This document shows positions 10,780 through 21,920 of a stretch of DNA of 64,000 nucleotides, in pieces. Within the stretch, counting starts at the first letter, position 1. Every line of letters begins with the position of its first letter. A model generated the notes under the pieces. The model saw only the letters and a program-made list of their open reading frames with translations. It searched no databases and was not told the DNA's origin. The DNA is from Petrolisthes cinctipes. Lineage: Eukaryota; Arthropoda; Malacostraca; Decapoda; Porcellanidae. Made by a program: the position numbers and the translations under genes. The stretch spans positions 326,501 through 390,500 of the forward strand of contig JAWQEG010000475.1 of assembly GCA_033782935.1 (NCBI GenBank). Direction: 5' to 3'.

Positions 10780-12253
10780 ATGTGGTGGTGGTGGTGGTGG
10801 TGGTGGTAGGTATGGTAAGTGTCAAGGGTATGGTGGTGGTGGTGGTGGTGGTGGTGGTGGTGGTGGTGGCAGGTATGGTGGTGGTGGTGGTGGTGGTGGT
10901 GGTGGCAGGTATGGTGAGTGTCAAAGGTATGGTGGTGGTGGTGGTGGTGGTGGCAGGTATGGTGAGTGTCAAAGGTATGGTGGTGGTGGTGGTGGTGGCA
11001 GGTATGGTGAGTGTCAAAGGTATGGTGGTGGTGGTGGTGGTGGCAGGTATGGTGGTGGTGGTGGTGGTGGTGGTGGTGGTGGTGGTGGCGGTGGTGGCAG
11101 GTATGGTGAGTGTCAAAGGTATGGTGGTGGTGGTGGTGGTGGCAGGTATGGTGAGTGTCAAGGGTATGGTGGTGGTGGTGGTGGCGGCAGGTATGGTGGT
11201 GGTGGTGGTGGTGGTGGTGGTGGTGGTGGTGGCAGGTATGGTGAGTGTCAAAGGTATGGTGGTGGTGGTGGTGGTGGTGGTGGCAGGTATGGTGAGTGTC
11301 AAAGGTATGGTGGTGGTGGTGGTGGCGGCAGGTATGGTGGTGGTGGTGGTGGTGGCAGGTATGGTGAGTATCAAGGGTATGGTGGTGGTGGTGGTGGCAG
11401 GTATGGTGAGTGTCAAAGGTATGGTGGTGGTGGTGGTGGCAGGTATGGTGGTGGTGGTGGTGGTGGCAGGTATGGTGAGTATCAAGGGTATGGTGGTGGT
11501 GGTGGTGGTGGCGGCAGGTATGGTGGTGGTGGTGGTGGTGGCAGGTATGGTGAGTATCAAGGGTATGGTGGTGGTGGTGGTAGGTATGGTGAGTGACAAG
11601 GGTATGGTGGTAGTGGTAGGTATGGTGAGTGTCAAGGGTATGGTGGTGGTGGTGGCAGGTATGGTGAGTGACAAGGGTATGGTGGTGGTGGTGGTGGTGG
11701 CAGGTATGGTGAGTGTCAAGGGTATGGTGGTGGTGGTGGTGGTGGCAGGTATGGTGAGTGTCAAGGGTATGGTGGTGGTGGTAGGTATGGTGAGTGACAA
11801 GGGTATGGTGGTGGTGGTAGGTATGGTGAGTGTCAAGGGTATGGTGGTGGTGGTGGCAGGTATGGTGAGTGTCAAGGGTATGGTGGTGGTGGCAGGTATG
11901 GTGAGTGTCGAGGGTATGGTGGTGGTGGTGGTGGTGGCAGGTATGGTGAGTGTCAAGGGTATGGTGGTGGTGGTGGTGGCGGCAGGTATGGTGAGTGACA
12001 AGGGTATGGTGAGTGTCAAGGGTATGGTGGTGGTGGCAGGTATGGTGAGTGACAAGGGTATGGTGGTGGTGGTGGCAGGTATGGTGAGTGACAAGGGTAT
12101 GGTGGTAGTGGTGGTGGCGGCAGGTATGGTGAGTGTCAAGGGTATGGTGAGTGACAAGGGTATGGTGGTGGTGGTGGCAGGTATGGTGAGTGTCAAGGGT
12201 ATGGTGGTGGTGGTGGTAGGTATGGTGAGTGACAAGGGTATGGTGGTAGTGGG
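10780..12253. repeat. Compound GGT-rich minisatellite, about 1.47 kb
   Basis: Blocks of GGT repeats of varying length alternate with GGCAGGTATGGTGAGTGTCA-type spacers. It stays open in three frames over hundreds of codons (Gly-rich and Val-rich on the plus strand, Thr-rich on the minus). The Gly-rich frame runs into TGA where the GTGTCA spacer becomes GTGACA, and spacer choice ignores frame. I read it as non-coding satellite rather than a glycine-rich protein gene. Confidence 0.85.
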
Positions 12254-12689
12254 AAGATGGTCTATGATCCTTGGCTGGTAGATGTGGTGTTGCTGTGCCA
12301 CGTGTTAAATAGTAACCAATAGTGTTTTAGTCATATTATGACGTATTATATCCACAACCAATCAGCATGTTTAATAAAGTCTCTAGCCTCCACCCAGACC
12401 CACTACTCTGATGTTCCTTCCTGTCTCCCTCTTACTGCCATCTGATTCTATACAGTAACAAAATGTTCTCTCTACCCTTACACACAAGTTAAGTGTAATA
12501 ATATCGATCTTTAAGAATATATGTAATGTATAGTGTTGTAGTAACTATAGAGGTATATAGTAAATCAGTCACAACATAAAAGTTGTGGGAAAAAGTAGTA
12601 GAAGCAAAGCTATTAAGGGGGTATCACACTAGCTCCGCGTGATGGTGATGGTGATAGGTGATAGGTGATGGTGTGTGAAAAATAATATG

Positions 12690-13200
12690 GCTATAGGCTA
12701 TGTGAAGAAAGATCTCCTCAAAATAGGCTACAATGTTTACGTTGATGGTTGGTGGAGTATAGTAAAGGAAGGAGATGCAGTGTGTATTTGTGGATCTAGA
12801 AAAAGTCTAGGACAGGGTCCCGAGAGAAGAGTTGTTATTGTATTGTACTGTACGAGAAAATGATTTGGAGTGACAGAAATATGTGAGGGTGATGTAGGAT
12901 ATTGTAACCTATGTATGAGGACAGTGTGATAGCAGTGAGATGTGTAGTAATAACAACAGTGAGGTGTGTATTATTAATAACAGTGAGGTGTGTAGTAATA
13001 ATAACAGATGGCTTCAAGATAAAGGTGGAATTGTATCAAGGATCAGCCATGACATCTTTCTTGTTTGTTATTATTGTAATGGACAAGTTGACAGACGAGA
13101 CCAGTTAGGAGTTGCCAGATGACATTCTGATCTGTTGTCAATGTAATGCATAGACTCATAGAGGACAGGTTGATGTGAGTCTGGAGAGATGGAGGTACAA
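12690..13200 (+). pseudogene. Decayed non-LTR retrotransposon reverse transcriptase fragment
   Basis: Conceptual translation across frameshifts gives RT hallmarks: VFVDLEKV then a stop then DRVPREEL at about 12784-12834, QKYVRV near 12875, EDSVIAVRC near 12915-12945, TDGFKIKVELYQGSA at about 13004-13050, and FLFVIIVMDKLTDE to about 13105. This order matches the fingers and palm of reverse transcriptases from long interspersed elements common in invertebrates. The YADD-type box is reduced to a PDDILIC-like remnant near 13115. At least one in-frame stop and several frameshifts rule out function. A small unit containing GTGAGGTGTGTAGTAAT has expanded in tandem between two RT blocks (about 12930-13005). 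No start, endonuclease domain or 3-prime tail was found. Confidence 0.75.
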
Positions 13201-13218
13201 GATGGAGAGATGGAGGTA

Positions 13219-13591
13219 CAGTCGGCAGCAGAAATTCGTCCCGCTTAGCCTAGCTCTGGTGGGAGGAGCCTGGTGATCTGATAACACTATATTAGAGATG
13301 AAAAATATGGTTTAAATGGCTAATAATAAAGATTATTAGCCATTTAAGGGAGAAATCTATTGTTGGTAAAGTGATGGGCTAGTCAACCGCTAGTGATTCC
13401 TCCAAATTATGTCAAGAAACATATCCCCTATTAGTAACAATGTTTTCTGGCATAGTTTGGAGGATTCAGTAACCCTCCAATTTACCAACAAGAAATTCCT
13501 CCCTAATTACTTTTCAACTCTCATACAGTGTTACCAGATCACCATGCTCCTCTCACTCGAGCTGAGCGGGACGAATTTCTGCTGCCAACTG
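13219..13591. mobile_element. TA-flanked MITE, 373 bp
   Basis: TA at 13217-13218 and 13592-13593 flank ends CAGTCGGCAGCAGAAATTCG and its near-complement, with inverted repeats of about 60 bp. The interior holds a palindrome around TTAAATGGCTAATAATAAAG (about 13310-13347) and the dispersed TTTGGAGGATTCAG motif, so it may be composite. It sits inside GATGGAGAGATGGAGGTA repeats. Confidence 0.85.
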
Positions 13592-13599
13592 TACACGAT

Positions 13600-14070
13600 G
13601 GAGAGATGAGCTGTGATCAAAGTAAAGTAGAGGTAAGGTTGAGGTGAGTCTGGAGAGATGGAGAGAAGAGAAATATACAGTAGAACCAATATGATCTGTA
13701 GTCTAAGTAAAGTAGGTTGATGTGAGTCTGGAGAGAAGATGTAGTCAGAGTAAAGTAGAGGACAGGTTGATGTGAGTCTGGAGAGAAGATGTAGCCAAAG
13801 TAAAGTAGAGGACAGGTTGATGTGAATCTGGAGAGAAGATTTAGTCAAAGTAAAGTAGAGGACAGGTTGATGTGAGTCTGGAGAGAAGATGTAGTCAAAG
13901 TAAAGTATAGGACAGGTTGATGTGAGTCTGGACAGATGGAGGTACTGTATAAGATGGAGAGAAGAGAACCAATATAATCTGTAGTCAAAATAAAGTATAG
14001 GACAGGTTGAGATGAGTCTGGACAGATGGAGATACTGTATAAGATGGAGAGAAGAGAAATATAGGACCAA
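13600..14070. repeat. About 49-bp minisatellite, 7 to 9 copies
   Basis: Copies share AGTAAAGTAGAGGACAGG, TTGATGTGAGTCTGGAGAG and variable linkers. The long minus-strand frame here is repeat-derived. Confidence 0.85.
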
Positions 14071-14198
14071 GACGAATACTGTTTTTCTCAGCTTGTGTTC
14101 CAGAATGGTAGATGTGTCAAATATACAGTATTATTATAATGGTAAAGTGACATTGTATTACCATAAATATAAGACCTGAAGAATGGAAACTTTGATTG

Positions 14199-14201
<3 letters not shown>

Positions 14202-14266
<65 letters not shown>
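14202..14266. repeat. TA microsatellite
   Basis: An uninterrupted TA run of about 64 bp. Confidence 0.95.
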
Positions 14267-14268
<2 letters not shown>

Positions 14269-14587
14269 GTAATCTGTTTGGTCCACTTTATCTTGGCTAT
14301 GTCCTTTTGATGTCCCTTTGTCTTATAACACGTGACCACTTTACCATAATAGTGTTGTTACAATAACACTCTGTTATAGTGTAACATTATAACAAACAGA
14401 TGTGTCACGGCCCACCACACGACTCTGGTGGCCTGACTTTACTCCAGTCACTAAAGTCGTCTCTGACTAACCGCTCTACTCCTCACCTCACTATAAACTG
14501 CTCAACATACAAACTTTTAACATTTCCAGGATATTTTAGTTTTTTGTACTTATTGTGTTACTGTTACTATCAACACGTAAGACTAAG

Positions 14588-14965
14588 AGTAACATTGTTA
14601 TTTATACGTTACATTATTATGGTAGTGTTACTATGGACATTGTTATTTATACGTTACATTATTATGGTACTGTTACTATCAACACCTAAGATGAACATTG
14701 TTATTTATACGTTACATTATTATGGTAGTGTTACTATGGACATTGTTATTTATACGTTACATTATTATGGTACTGTTACTATCAACACCTAAGATGAACA
14801 TTGTTATTTATACGTTACATTATTATGGTAGTGTTACTATCAACACCTAAGAGGAATATTGTTATTTATACGTTACATTATTATGGTAGTGTTACTATGG
14901 ACATTGTTATTTATACGTTACATTATTATGGTACTGTTACTATCAACACCTAAGAGGAATATTGT
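14588..14965 (+). repeat. Tandem repeat, alternating 45- and 58-bp units
   Basis: Core TTATTTATACGTTACATTATTATGG occurs seven times with two alternating endings, one CTATGGACATTG and one CTATCAACACCTAAGA. It is a higher-order pattern of two related subunits. Confidence 0.85.
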
Positions 14966-15138
14966 TATATATCATCATCATCATTATCACTACCACATTT
15001 CCTTTTTAACAAGGGGTAGGAAGGCTGTAGCACCAGTACAGGACTCAGTGGACAGACAAGAGGTACAGCTCATTGATATTGTTATTTAGTGCATGGGGTT
15101 CCAAACCTTCACTCGTAGGGGATACAAGGCTGACTGTA

Positions 15139-15420
15139 CCAAGGTAAATATAGCTATATTTACCTTGGACTGTACCAAGGTAAATATAGCTATATTTACC
15201 TTGGACTGTACCAAGGTAAATATAGCTATATTTACCTTGGACTGTACCAAGGTAAATATAGCTATATTTACCTTGGACTGTACCAAGGTAAATATAGCTA
15301 TATTTACCTTGGACTGTACCAAGGTAAATATAGCTATATTTACCTTGGACTGTACCAAGGTAAATATAGCTATATTTACCTTGGACTGTACCAAGGTAAA
15401 TATAGCTATATTTACCTTGG
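15139..15420. repeat. Eight tandem copies of a perfect 30-bp palindrome
   Basis: Each 36-bp period is a perfect palindrome with half-site CCAAGGTAAATATAG followed immediately by its complement, then ACTGTA. All eight copies are identical. The period is divisible by three, so reading frames stay open on both strands, but they only translate the repeat. A degenerate relative lies at 17313-17346. Confidence 0.97.
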
Positions 15421-15429
15421 ACTGTACTG

Positions 15430-16550
15430 TACCTTGCAAGAGTCACGGGCTACTGACAGCCTACAGTCCCGAGGTTGAGGTATGGAAAAAAAAAAAAAGC
15501 ATTGTTATAATATAGATATACGTTACGTAACTGTGGTAATGTTATTGCCGACACCCTTGAACTAAATGGAGAAAGAATGATATCTACATGCAATATAATG
15601 TTAGTAAGAAGTTTCCATTGTATGTGATATAACTGAATGTGTGATGAACTTTGTAGAATTAATGTGTCTAACTATATAATTTGTTTACAGTTATATCTAT
15701 AGTTTTATCAAATGAAATTGATAGCACTTGTCATTTGCACCTCCTTGTCTAAATAATTGTCCTTATCAAAATGATTTAATACAGATAGGATAATACCCTC
15801 GTTAATCAAGGCCATATTCATGTGACGAGTAAAGCATCATGTTTTTAATTAGTCATATAATAATGTAGCACAATATTACAGAATTAAGTGTAATTTTGGT
15901 AAATAGTATGACAGTTGATAATTGAATATACGTTATCTAAATCCGTATAATCTCAAACCTAATGCGGTAAAACCTGACAAAGGGTAATGAACATACAATA
16001 CTACCTACTGAATGAAAGATATAGCAGCAAATGGGTTTGTTATTTGTGCTTAACACCTATCTACTACGTAATGGTCATTTAGGCGATATATTTATAGAGT
16101 GATAAAGTGTGTGTTATTATTAGGGTGTGTGTGTTCTCCCCCGCAGCAAATGCTCCTCACTTTAAAACTCCTACTTCCTACTTCTCTCCCTCAGACCGTC
16201 ATAAACACCAGCCAACGCCCAACAGTTCCTCCTTCACCCCCCAGACTCTCCTCTCCCTCAGACTCCCTGTACCCCCGTATAACCTGTCACGCAGAGAAGG
16301 TGCACCCGGGACACAGAGGTATCTATGAAGATTGGTCATAATTATTGGAGATAGTATACAACCTTACTCCATATGTAAGGTCGTTGTCTATAAAGTTCAA
16401 TGAACTCCCCTTCAAACTCCTTTATTTGTCACCGTTGGTTGAAATTAGAACATGGTAGGATCACACCAGACATGGAACCTTACAATCATCTGCCATACAA
16501 CTAAACTAAAAAGGTTACAGTAATTTGGAAACAAACTAAAGTCTAAAGGG
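15430..16550. other. No gene recognised
   Basis: AT-rich DNA with a short A run near 15485 and no supported coding region. Confidence 0.5.
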
Positions 16551-16559
16551 GCCTATACA

Positions 16560-16905
16560 CACGACCCGTTTTGGTTCCGACAGACAGGCCGCCAGCTCAC
16601 CTCCGTTTAACAACTATAATACGTATTCACACTGACCGTTCGTGGCCCGACCGACAATCACTGCAGACAGTCAATCACCTGGCACTGTGGCAGTGTTCCG
16701 TCATATAATGTATGGGACTGTGGGTAAGCTTACTAAGCTAAATGGACGGGTTCTGTACGGGTCCATGTTCACACAACTCATCACCCAGCCGTCGCGCCGT
16801 TCAACGGGCCAGAGGTATTCTTTAGAAGGAATCCGATCCGTGTCGGTCGGTCGGTCGACGGATGGCTGCCGCCAGCAGGGCGACGGGTCGTGTGAACAGT
16901 TACAT
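16560..16905. mobile_element. Possible MITE, weak
   Basis: CACACGACCCGT near 16560 and its complement near 16890 form short inverted ends with a loosely matching continuation. No clean target duplication is visible. Confidence 0.35.
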
Positions 16906-17114
16906 TAATTAATTAAAATGCATTTAAGAATTCTTGATGGCGTCAAGCCTGGTGGCCTGCCTATCGGGACGAAAACGGGCCGTGTGTTGTAGGGCCTTCT
17001 GTCGTCGACAGATTTTTTTAGTCCGGCTCCGGTCAGATTCAGGCCGTTTTAGAAAGTGGTTAGAGGAGCATCCATTGCCATCCTTAATACACAGAGTTTC
17101 GCTAACACTGAGAT

Positions 17115-17218
17115 CTAGAAACGTGAGGCCGACTGAACCATATGTACTGAATCGTGAGTGAGCAGGTGAGACCATGGCAAGGCCAGCCATTTCAGGCCAC
17201 CGGACAGGCTGGCCTGTG
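17115..17218 (+). repeat. Dispersed repeat, inverted partner at 23330-23410
   Basis: Shares ACGTGAGGCYGACTGAA and CAGGCCACCGGACAGGCTGG with the reverse complement of about 23331-23410. The terminal CCGGACAGGCTGGCCTGTGT also recurs near 25180-25200. Confidence 0.65.
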
Positions 17219-17819
17219 TAACTTAGGGAAGTACTATAATACTACTGCAGGAAGATTGACAGGTTGTGACCAGACCACACTGATGAATCCACACATTTTT
17301 GGTGGTATGAGAACCAAGGTAAAAATAAGCTATTATTTTTACTTTGGTGAGAACTACATACACACTGTGTAATGGGATTTGTTTACAATTCCAGCTGTCC
17401 ATATTATATATGGGGCCTTAACATTGTAACATTTTTGTTTGGGATCAGCTCGTGTTTACCAAAGGTATATAATTATGATGCAATAGTAGGCAAGTGGCGA
17501 CTCCTCATCTACCACCATTCTTCAGAAGGTACACTGGTGCAGTATAGTATCTCTTTTAGTCCCTAATGTTATAGGGGTGGAGAGAGGGTAGGAGTCTTAT
17601 TAAATTTAAGGCGGTATTCCACTGAGGCAACACAGCAACATGTTGCATGCGATTTGTAGAGCTTTCAACAAAAATGTTGAATGCGGCTTTCAACATTATG
17701 TTGAATGCTGCCGCAACAAGCAACATCGTTGTTGCTTGTTGCATGCGGCGTACGATGTTGACTGTTGAATGCAACAAGACCAATTCCATTGATTCAACAA
17801 AAGCTCAGTTGTCAACAAG

Positions 17820-18780
17820 ATGTCTCAGGTGACGGTCACTGCTGCTGCGTATTTAGTGATACGTAATGCCCGCAAAACACGTAAAAGGAAACATCGATGG
17901 TGGAAGAAAGAACTGTTTATTGGCAATGTCACAGCTCATAATGACTTTCTTGGAAGGTAATTTAAGGCCGTATCACACGGTCGCTCATTTCCTGCAACAT
18001 CGTGTCGTACGACATCATTTTCGACGACATGTCGCGGGAAACAATAGCACACGGCAAATTCTCATTCAGACAACAACGACGACCGACGACACCACGCGGG
18101 CGGCGGGACAACCAAAACACTCTGTTACAAAAGCCACATCACCAAGGATGGACGTCATTAACCGAACCGAACCTAACCTAACCTAACCATTTTAGCTGTT
18201 GAAGCATGTGCAATTGCTTCGGAAGAAAAAGAAAGAGGTTTGGACCAGGCGGCAGGCGAAAGCAGAAATGTAAACAAACCCCGAAATCAAATCAGTGTTC
18301 CATGCTTATATTTAACAGTTAAATTCGGTGTATATAATATATAAGATCTAGGAATACAATTGTTATATTCAAATAATGATACTTAACACTACTTAAATCA
18401 TAATATGCTATAATAATATATTCCATACAATATTATTCACTATAGACTTTCAACGACTTTCTCCCTGTCACAGGAAATCACCGACAGTTTTCGATAGTTT
18501 CCGTCAACACCTCGTCGTCCGAAACCTCCCATTTCCCACGACATGTCGTCGAAAATCGTGTCGTACGACACGATGTCGTCGGAAAAAGTGCCCGTGTGAT
18601 AGCCGCTTAACTTGCCAATGATCAATCCTTATTTACAAACTTTTCAAGGATGAGTGTGGAGGACTTTAATATCCTTCTCGAGAAAGTAGGCCCGAAAATC
18701 ATGAAGAGTGACACGAATTGCCGAGAAGCCATACCACCTAAAATCCGGCTTCTAGTCACATTGCGTTTCTTGCTCTTCAC
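17820..18780 (+). pseudogene. Harbinger-type transposase, N-terminal fragments split by a nested element
   Basis: The first part (17820-17960) begins MSQVTV and contains the basic RKHRWWKKELF segment, like the region before the DDE domain in Harbinger transposases. It ends at a stop next to the nested element. The second part (about 18650-18780) reads MSVEDFNILLEKVGPKI, then a segment ending RLLVTLRFL, a block typical of PIF/Harbinger transposases upstream of the first catalytic Asp. The two parts lie in different frames after removing the insertion, so there is at least one small indel. None of the DDE residues is present. Confidence 0.65.
17966..18606. mobile_element. Nested TTAA-flanked MITE, 641 bp
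   Basis: TTAA at 17962-17965 and 18607-18610. Ends GGCCGTATCACACGG and CCGTGTGATAGCCGC are inverted, and imperfect pairing extends about 85 bp through the CGTGTCGTACGAC and TTTTCGACGACATGTCG segments. It lies inside the Harbinger-like element, so it arrived later. The interior includes about three CCTAA units near 18171-18187. Confidence 0.85.
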
Positions 18781-18936
18781 CGTCGCTACATCACATTGGT
18801 ATTGTTCAGCTAATAGCCGCAGTGCATCAAGTTTTACTAGATTATTTTTATAATCTTGTAACCGTATATCCCATAGGACTTGACTATTTCTGTAACTTTC
18901 TATAAAGTCCGCGGTTTTCTCTTGGGACCAGCTCAT
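18622..18936 (-). pseudogene. MADF/Myb-SANT-like protein fragment of the element
   Basis: A 104-residue minus-strand frame starting MSWSQEKTADFIESYRNS. About residues 8-60 fit the MADF pattern: FIE..R....LWD...QDYKN, then ALRLLAEQY, then VKSKKRN. In Harbinger elements the MADF/Myb-like protein is the DNA-binding partner that helps import the transposase and recognise the ends. After about residue 60 the frame runs backwards through transposase sequence, so the C-terminal half is an artefact of the internal deletion. Confidence 0.7.
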
Positions 18937-19179
18937 TTTGTTGCTTTCAACACCACTGATTTCCCGTGACTGGCGGGTAGGCGTTCAACACCAGGCAACA
19001 GGCTAAAACTTGTTGAATGCGGCACGCTACACGTCAACATGTTGAAATGTGTTGCATGCCACACAGCCGCATGCTACATGTTGCCTCCTGTTGAACCAGT
19101 GGAATTGCACTTAGGATATGCAACAGTGTTGCATGCCACATGTTGCCAAAATGTTGCCTCAGTGGAATACCGCCTTAAT

Positions 19180-19529
19180 TAGGGAAGCCAGAGTAATCCT
19201 ACAGACCCACTAAGGTTCAAAACTTTAAAATTTATAGTCCAGCCTCGGAACTGGACCTCATACGTGTTGGGAGTCCTACACTGGTACTAGAGTCACTCCA
19301 TACCTTGTAAAAAGTAAATGTGTATTGATAATGATTAAGATATAATATGATCACGGAAAAAACTGAAAAATACAATGGATTAATAATTAATATAAGTGTC
19401 AACATATTGTGAGGATGAGTATAGACTCCGCCCCCTTTAGTTTAGTGTTGTATGATTGGATGATACTTGATGGTAAGTGTGAACAGTAACCAATAGAATA
19501 TGTCCATTGGAACCTTGGGTGTGGTTATA

Positions 19530-19560
<31 letters not shown>

Positions 19561-20160
19561 ATGAAATTAAATTATATTTTACAGTTGATTCTGAACTTGT
19601 GGCGTGAGTGGGTGTGTTACTCTAGCTGTGTTATATGTTACTGTTATTTACGTTGTGTTAGATATCAGCAATATTTATTACGGTTGTAGTGTGTTGTAAT
19701 AAGTTATACACAATTATTATGGTTGTGTTGTGTTCTAAATATATTTTATGGTTATAAGTTAGTGAAGACCATAATATTAACTTGAAAATTTACCCCGGCA
19801 TGTATAATTATAATTATACTCGCCGGTGTGTTTTATTACGGTTGTGGTGTGTTATTATAGGCCATAAATGCAATTATTATGGTTGTGTTGTGTTAATAAT
19901 AAATATATATATAATGGTTAAAGGTTATAGCAAAGATAATATAACTGAAGGTTTACCCCGACACAGTCTGGTCAAAATGCCGGCCTGACAAAATGCCAAC
20001 ACCGGTATTTTGTCTCGAAAGGATAATTTTATTAATAATTAAATAAGTCGGCCATGCCAAAATGCCCATTAGGACTACACTCCCTGGTATCTGATGTGGA
20101 CTTCATGTAAAACACTTCATATTCTTCCTTCATACACCACATTGGTAAGTACACTATAAC
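19180..20160. other. No gene recognised; CA run at about 19525-19556
   Basis: AT-rich sequence with two diverged copies of a segment containing TTATTATGGTTGTGTTGTGTT (about 19700-19900) and a CA microsatellite. Confidence 0.5.
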
Positions 20161-20165
20161 TTTAT

Positions 20166-20408
20166 GGGTCGATTCCACAGTCGTATTCGTTTGTTAGCTT
20201 CCCAACCAACCACACTTGTAAGGCTTCATTATTTTCCAAAAGGTGAGCATCCACATTCACAAAATCTATCCAACAGTTAGATATTGATGATCACTGCATA
20301 GTTTACTCACCAAATTCATTAAATTATTCATCCATAAGTCATTTACACAACTAAGATTCTTTCGTTTGCGTGCTTGCAAACCACTACCAACCACTGTAGA
20401 ATCGACCC
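20166..20408. mobile_element. MITE with GGGTCGATTC ends, 243 bp
   Basis: Ends GGGTCGATTCCACAGT and its complement with one mismatch, flanked on both sides by TAT (20163-20165 and 20409-20411). A 3-bp duplication would suit a PIF/Harbinger relative, but no coding sequence is present. Confidence 0.7.
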
Positions 20409-20409
20409 T

Positions 20410-21585
20410 ATAACACTTTAATAAGTTAGCTGGGGTTTTCTTTACTCTTCTCCATCATTATTATGTCGTATTTCATAACTACAATTATTATTGTTTCATT
20501 AAGTTGGTGTAAAGTGACTCATCATATACATAGGTAAAGTACTATAGGCTATATTAATTAAATCATAGGAAACTCGTAAGCCAAATAGAAGTAGATTTAG
20601 CAAGTAGAGAACAATATTAAAGGTAGGAATATATTCTACCTAACTTAGCCTATAGACTTTATAGTAAATATATCCCACTGAGGATACAGTAGGTCGCTAC
20701 TGTCTACCCTAATGTGGGAGATAATCTGTGGTTATTGTATAAGCTGTGTCTCTAGTAAAGCTTTTTTTGGTAATTTGACTACTCTTGCTTAACGCTAGGC
20801 TAGATGAATTTTAATATGGAACTTTCAGAGCATATGAATTATCAGAATTGCTACATATCATCAGGCTGTAGATATACACAACTTATTATAATGATGGTAA
20901 CTTTATCTTAACACTAAACACATAAAGTACCTTTACAGGTAACGTTATACAATAAACAATCGATATAAAGTAATGTTAATTTTCAAGTTAAAGAATTTCA
21001 CCAATATATAGACTGATGCTTTACGTTAGGCCTCTTCAATTCATGATACATAAAATTATCAGAGTTTATGATTAATTGATTATGATCAAAGAAAAAAAAC
21101 TTTGACTTAACTTAGTATAATACAAATGTGACTAAAAATATAATATAAAGCATTCCCGTTACATTAAATTTTATGTTCAGTAAACAATAAAACATTACCC
21201 AAACCTCTAAACGAAATACATTATAATGTTATCAAGAAAACTGTTGTACACAAAATCATAAATCCTTAATAGCATATGCGGAACTACTGTACAAATAATA
21301 GTAAATCATTGGTACTATATGTTGAAATAGATAGGGTAGTAATTAATTTACAAATATGTTTTAAAGTAATTACTAAGGAAAACTGTAATTTATTGGTCAT
21401 GTTGTGGTTAATATTAAATATTTACTATTAGCATACCATATAATACAATAGTTAGGCTAGTATTGTACATATACAAAGGTATAGGTATAGACATTAATAA
21501 TATTGGCATACTGTATACTGTAATACAATACTGTAGGTAGCCTACAGTATAATATATACTACCGTATACAGATAGAGTGTTATTA
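20410..21585. other. AT-rich, nothing recognised
   Basis: Low-complexity AT-rich DNA without supported features. Confidence 0.5.
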
Positions 21586-21589
21586 TTTA

Positions 21590-21920
21590 ACATGTAATAG
21601 AATGCAAGGTGTATTGCTTACTTTACAGTGACATGGAATGTTATTATTTAACATGTAACAGAATGCAAGGTGTATTGCTTACTTTACAGTGACATGGAAT
21701 GTTATTATTTAACATGTAACAGAATCCAAGGTGTATTGCTTACTTTACAGTGTTATTATTTAACATGTAACAGAATGCAAGGTGTATTGCTTACTTTACA
21801 GTGTTATTATTTAACATGTAACAGAATGCAAGGTGTATTATTTACTTTAGAGTGTTATTATTTAACATGTAATAGAATCCAACTTGAATTGCTTACTTTA
21901 GAGTGACATGGAGTGTTATT
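21590..21920 (+). repeat. Minisatellite, about 6 copies
   Basis: Units of about 50-63 bp share TTATTATTTAACATGTAACAG, CAAGGTGTATTGCTTACTTT and, in longer versions, GTGACATGGAAT. Confidence 0.9.

Larger units (their letters stand above)
17610..19174. mobile_element. Internally deleted PIF/Harbinger-like element, 1565 bp
   Basis: Ends GGCGGTATTCCACTGAGGCA and its complement are flanked by TTAA (17606-17609 and 19175-19178). Subterminal DNA is packed with GTTGAATGC and GTTGCATGC motifs in both orientations. Inside are the start of a Harbinger-type transposase on the plus strand and the start of a MADF-domain gene on the minus strand, meeting where the middle of both genes has been lost. Full-length PIF/Harbinger elements encode just this pair. 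A second element is nested at 17966-18606. The superfamily call rests on the two protein fragments; the TTAA duplication is not the usual 3-bp TWA, so a related family is possible. Confidence 0.75.

Noticed and set aside
10778..12301. A 507-residue Thr-rich minus-strand frame and a 499-residue Val-rich plus-strand frame
   Set aside because: Both are translations of the GGT satellite, overlap each other, and contain no domain other than the repeat.
15045..15515. Reading frames of 117-140 residues on both strands
   Set aside because: They exist because the 36-bp palindrome period is a multiple of three; the two strands encode nearly the same repeat.
16924..17190. Basic 75- and 88-residue frames on opposite strands
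   Set aside because: They overlap on opposite strands, match no family I recognise and lie beside dispersed repeats.
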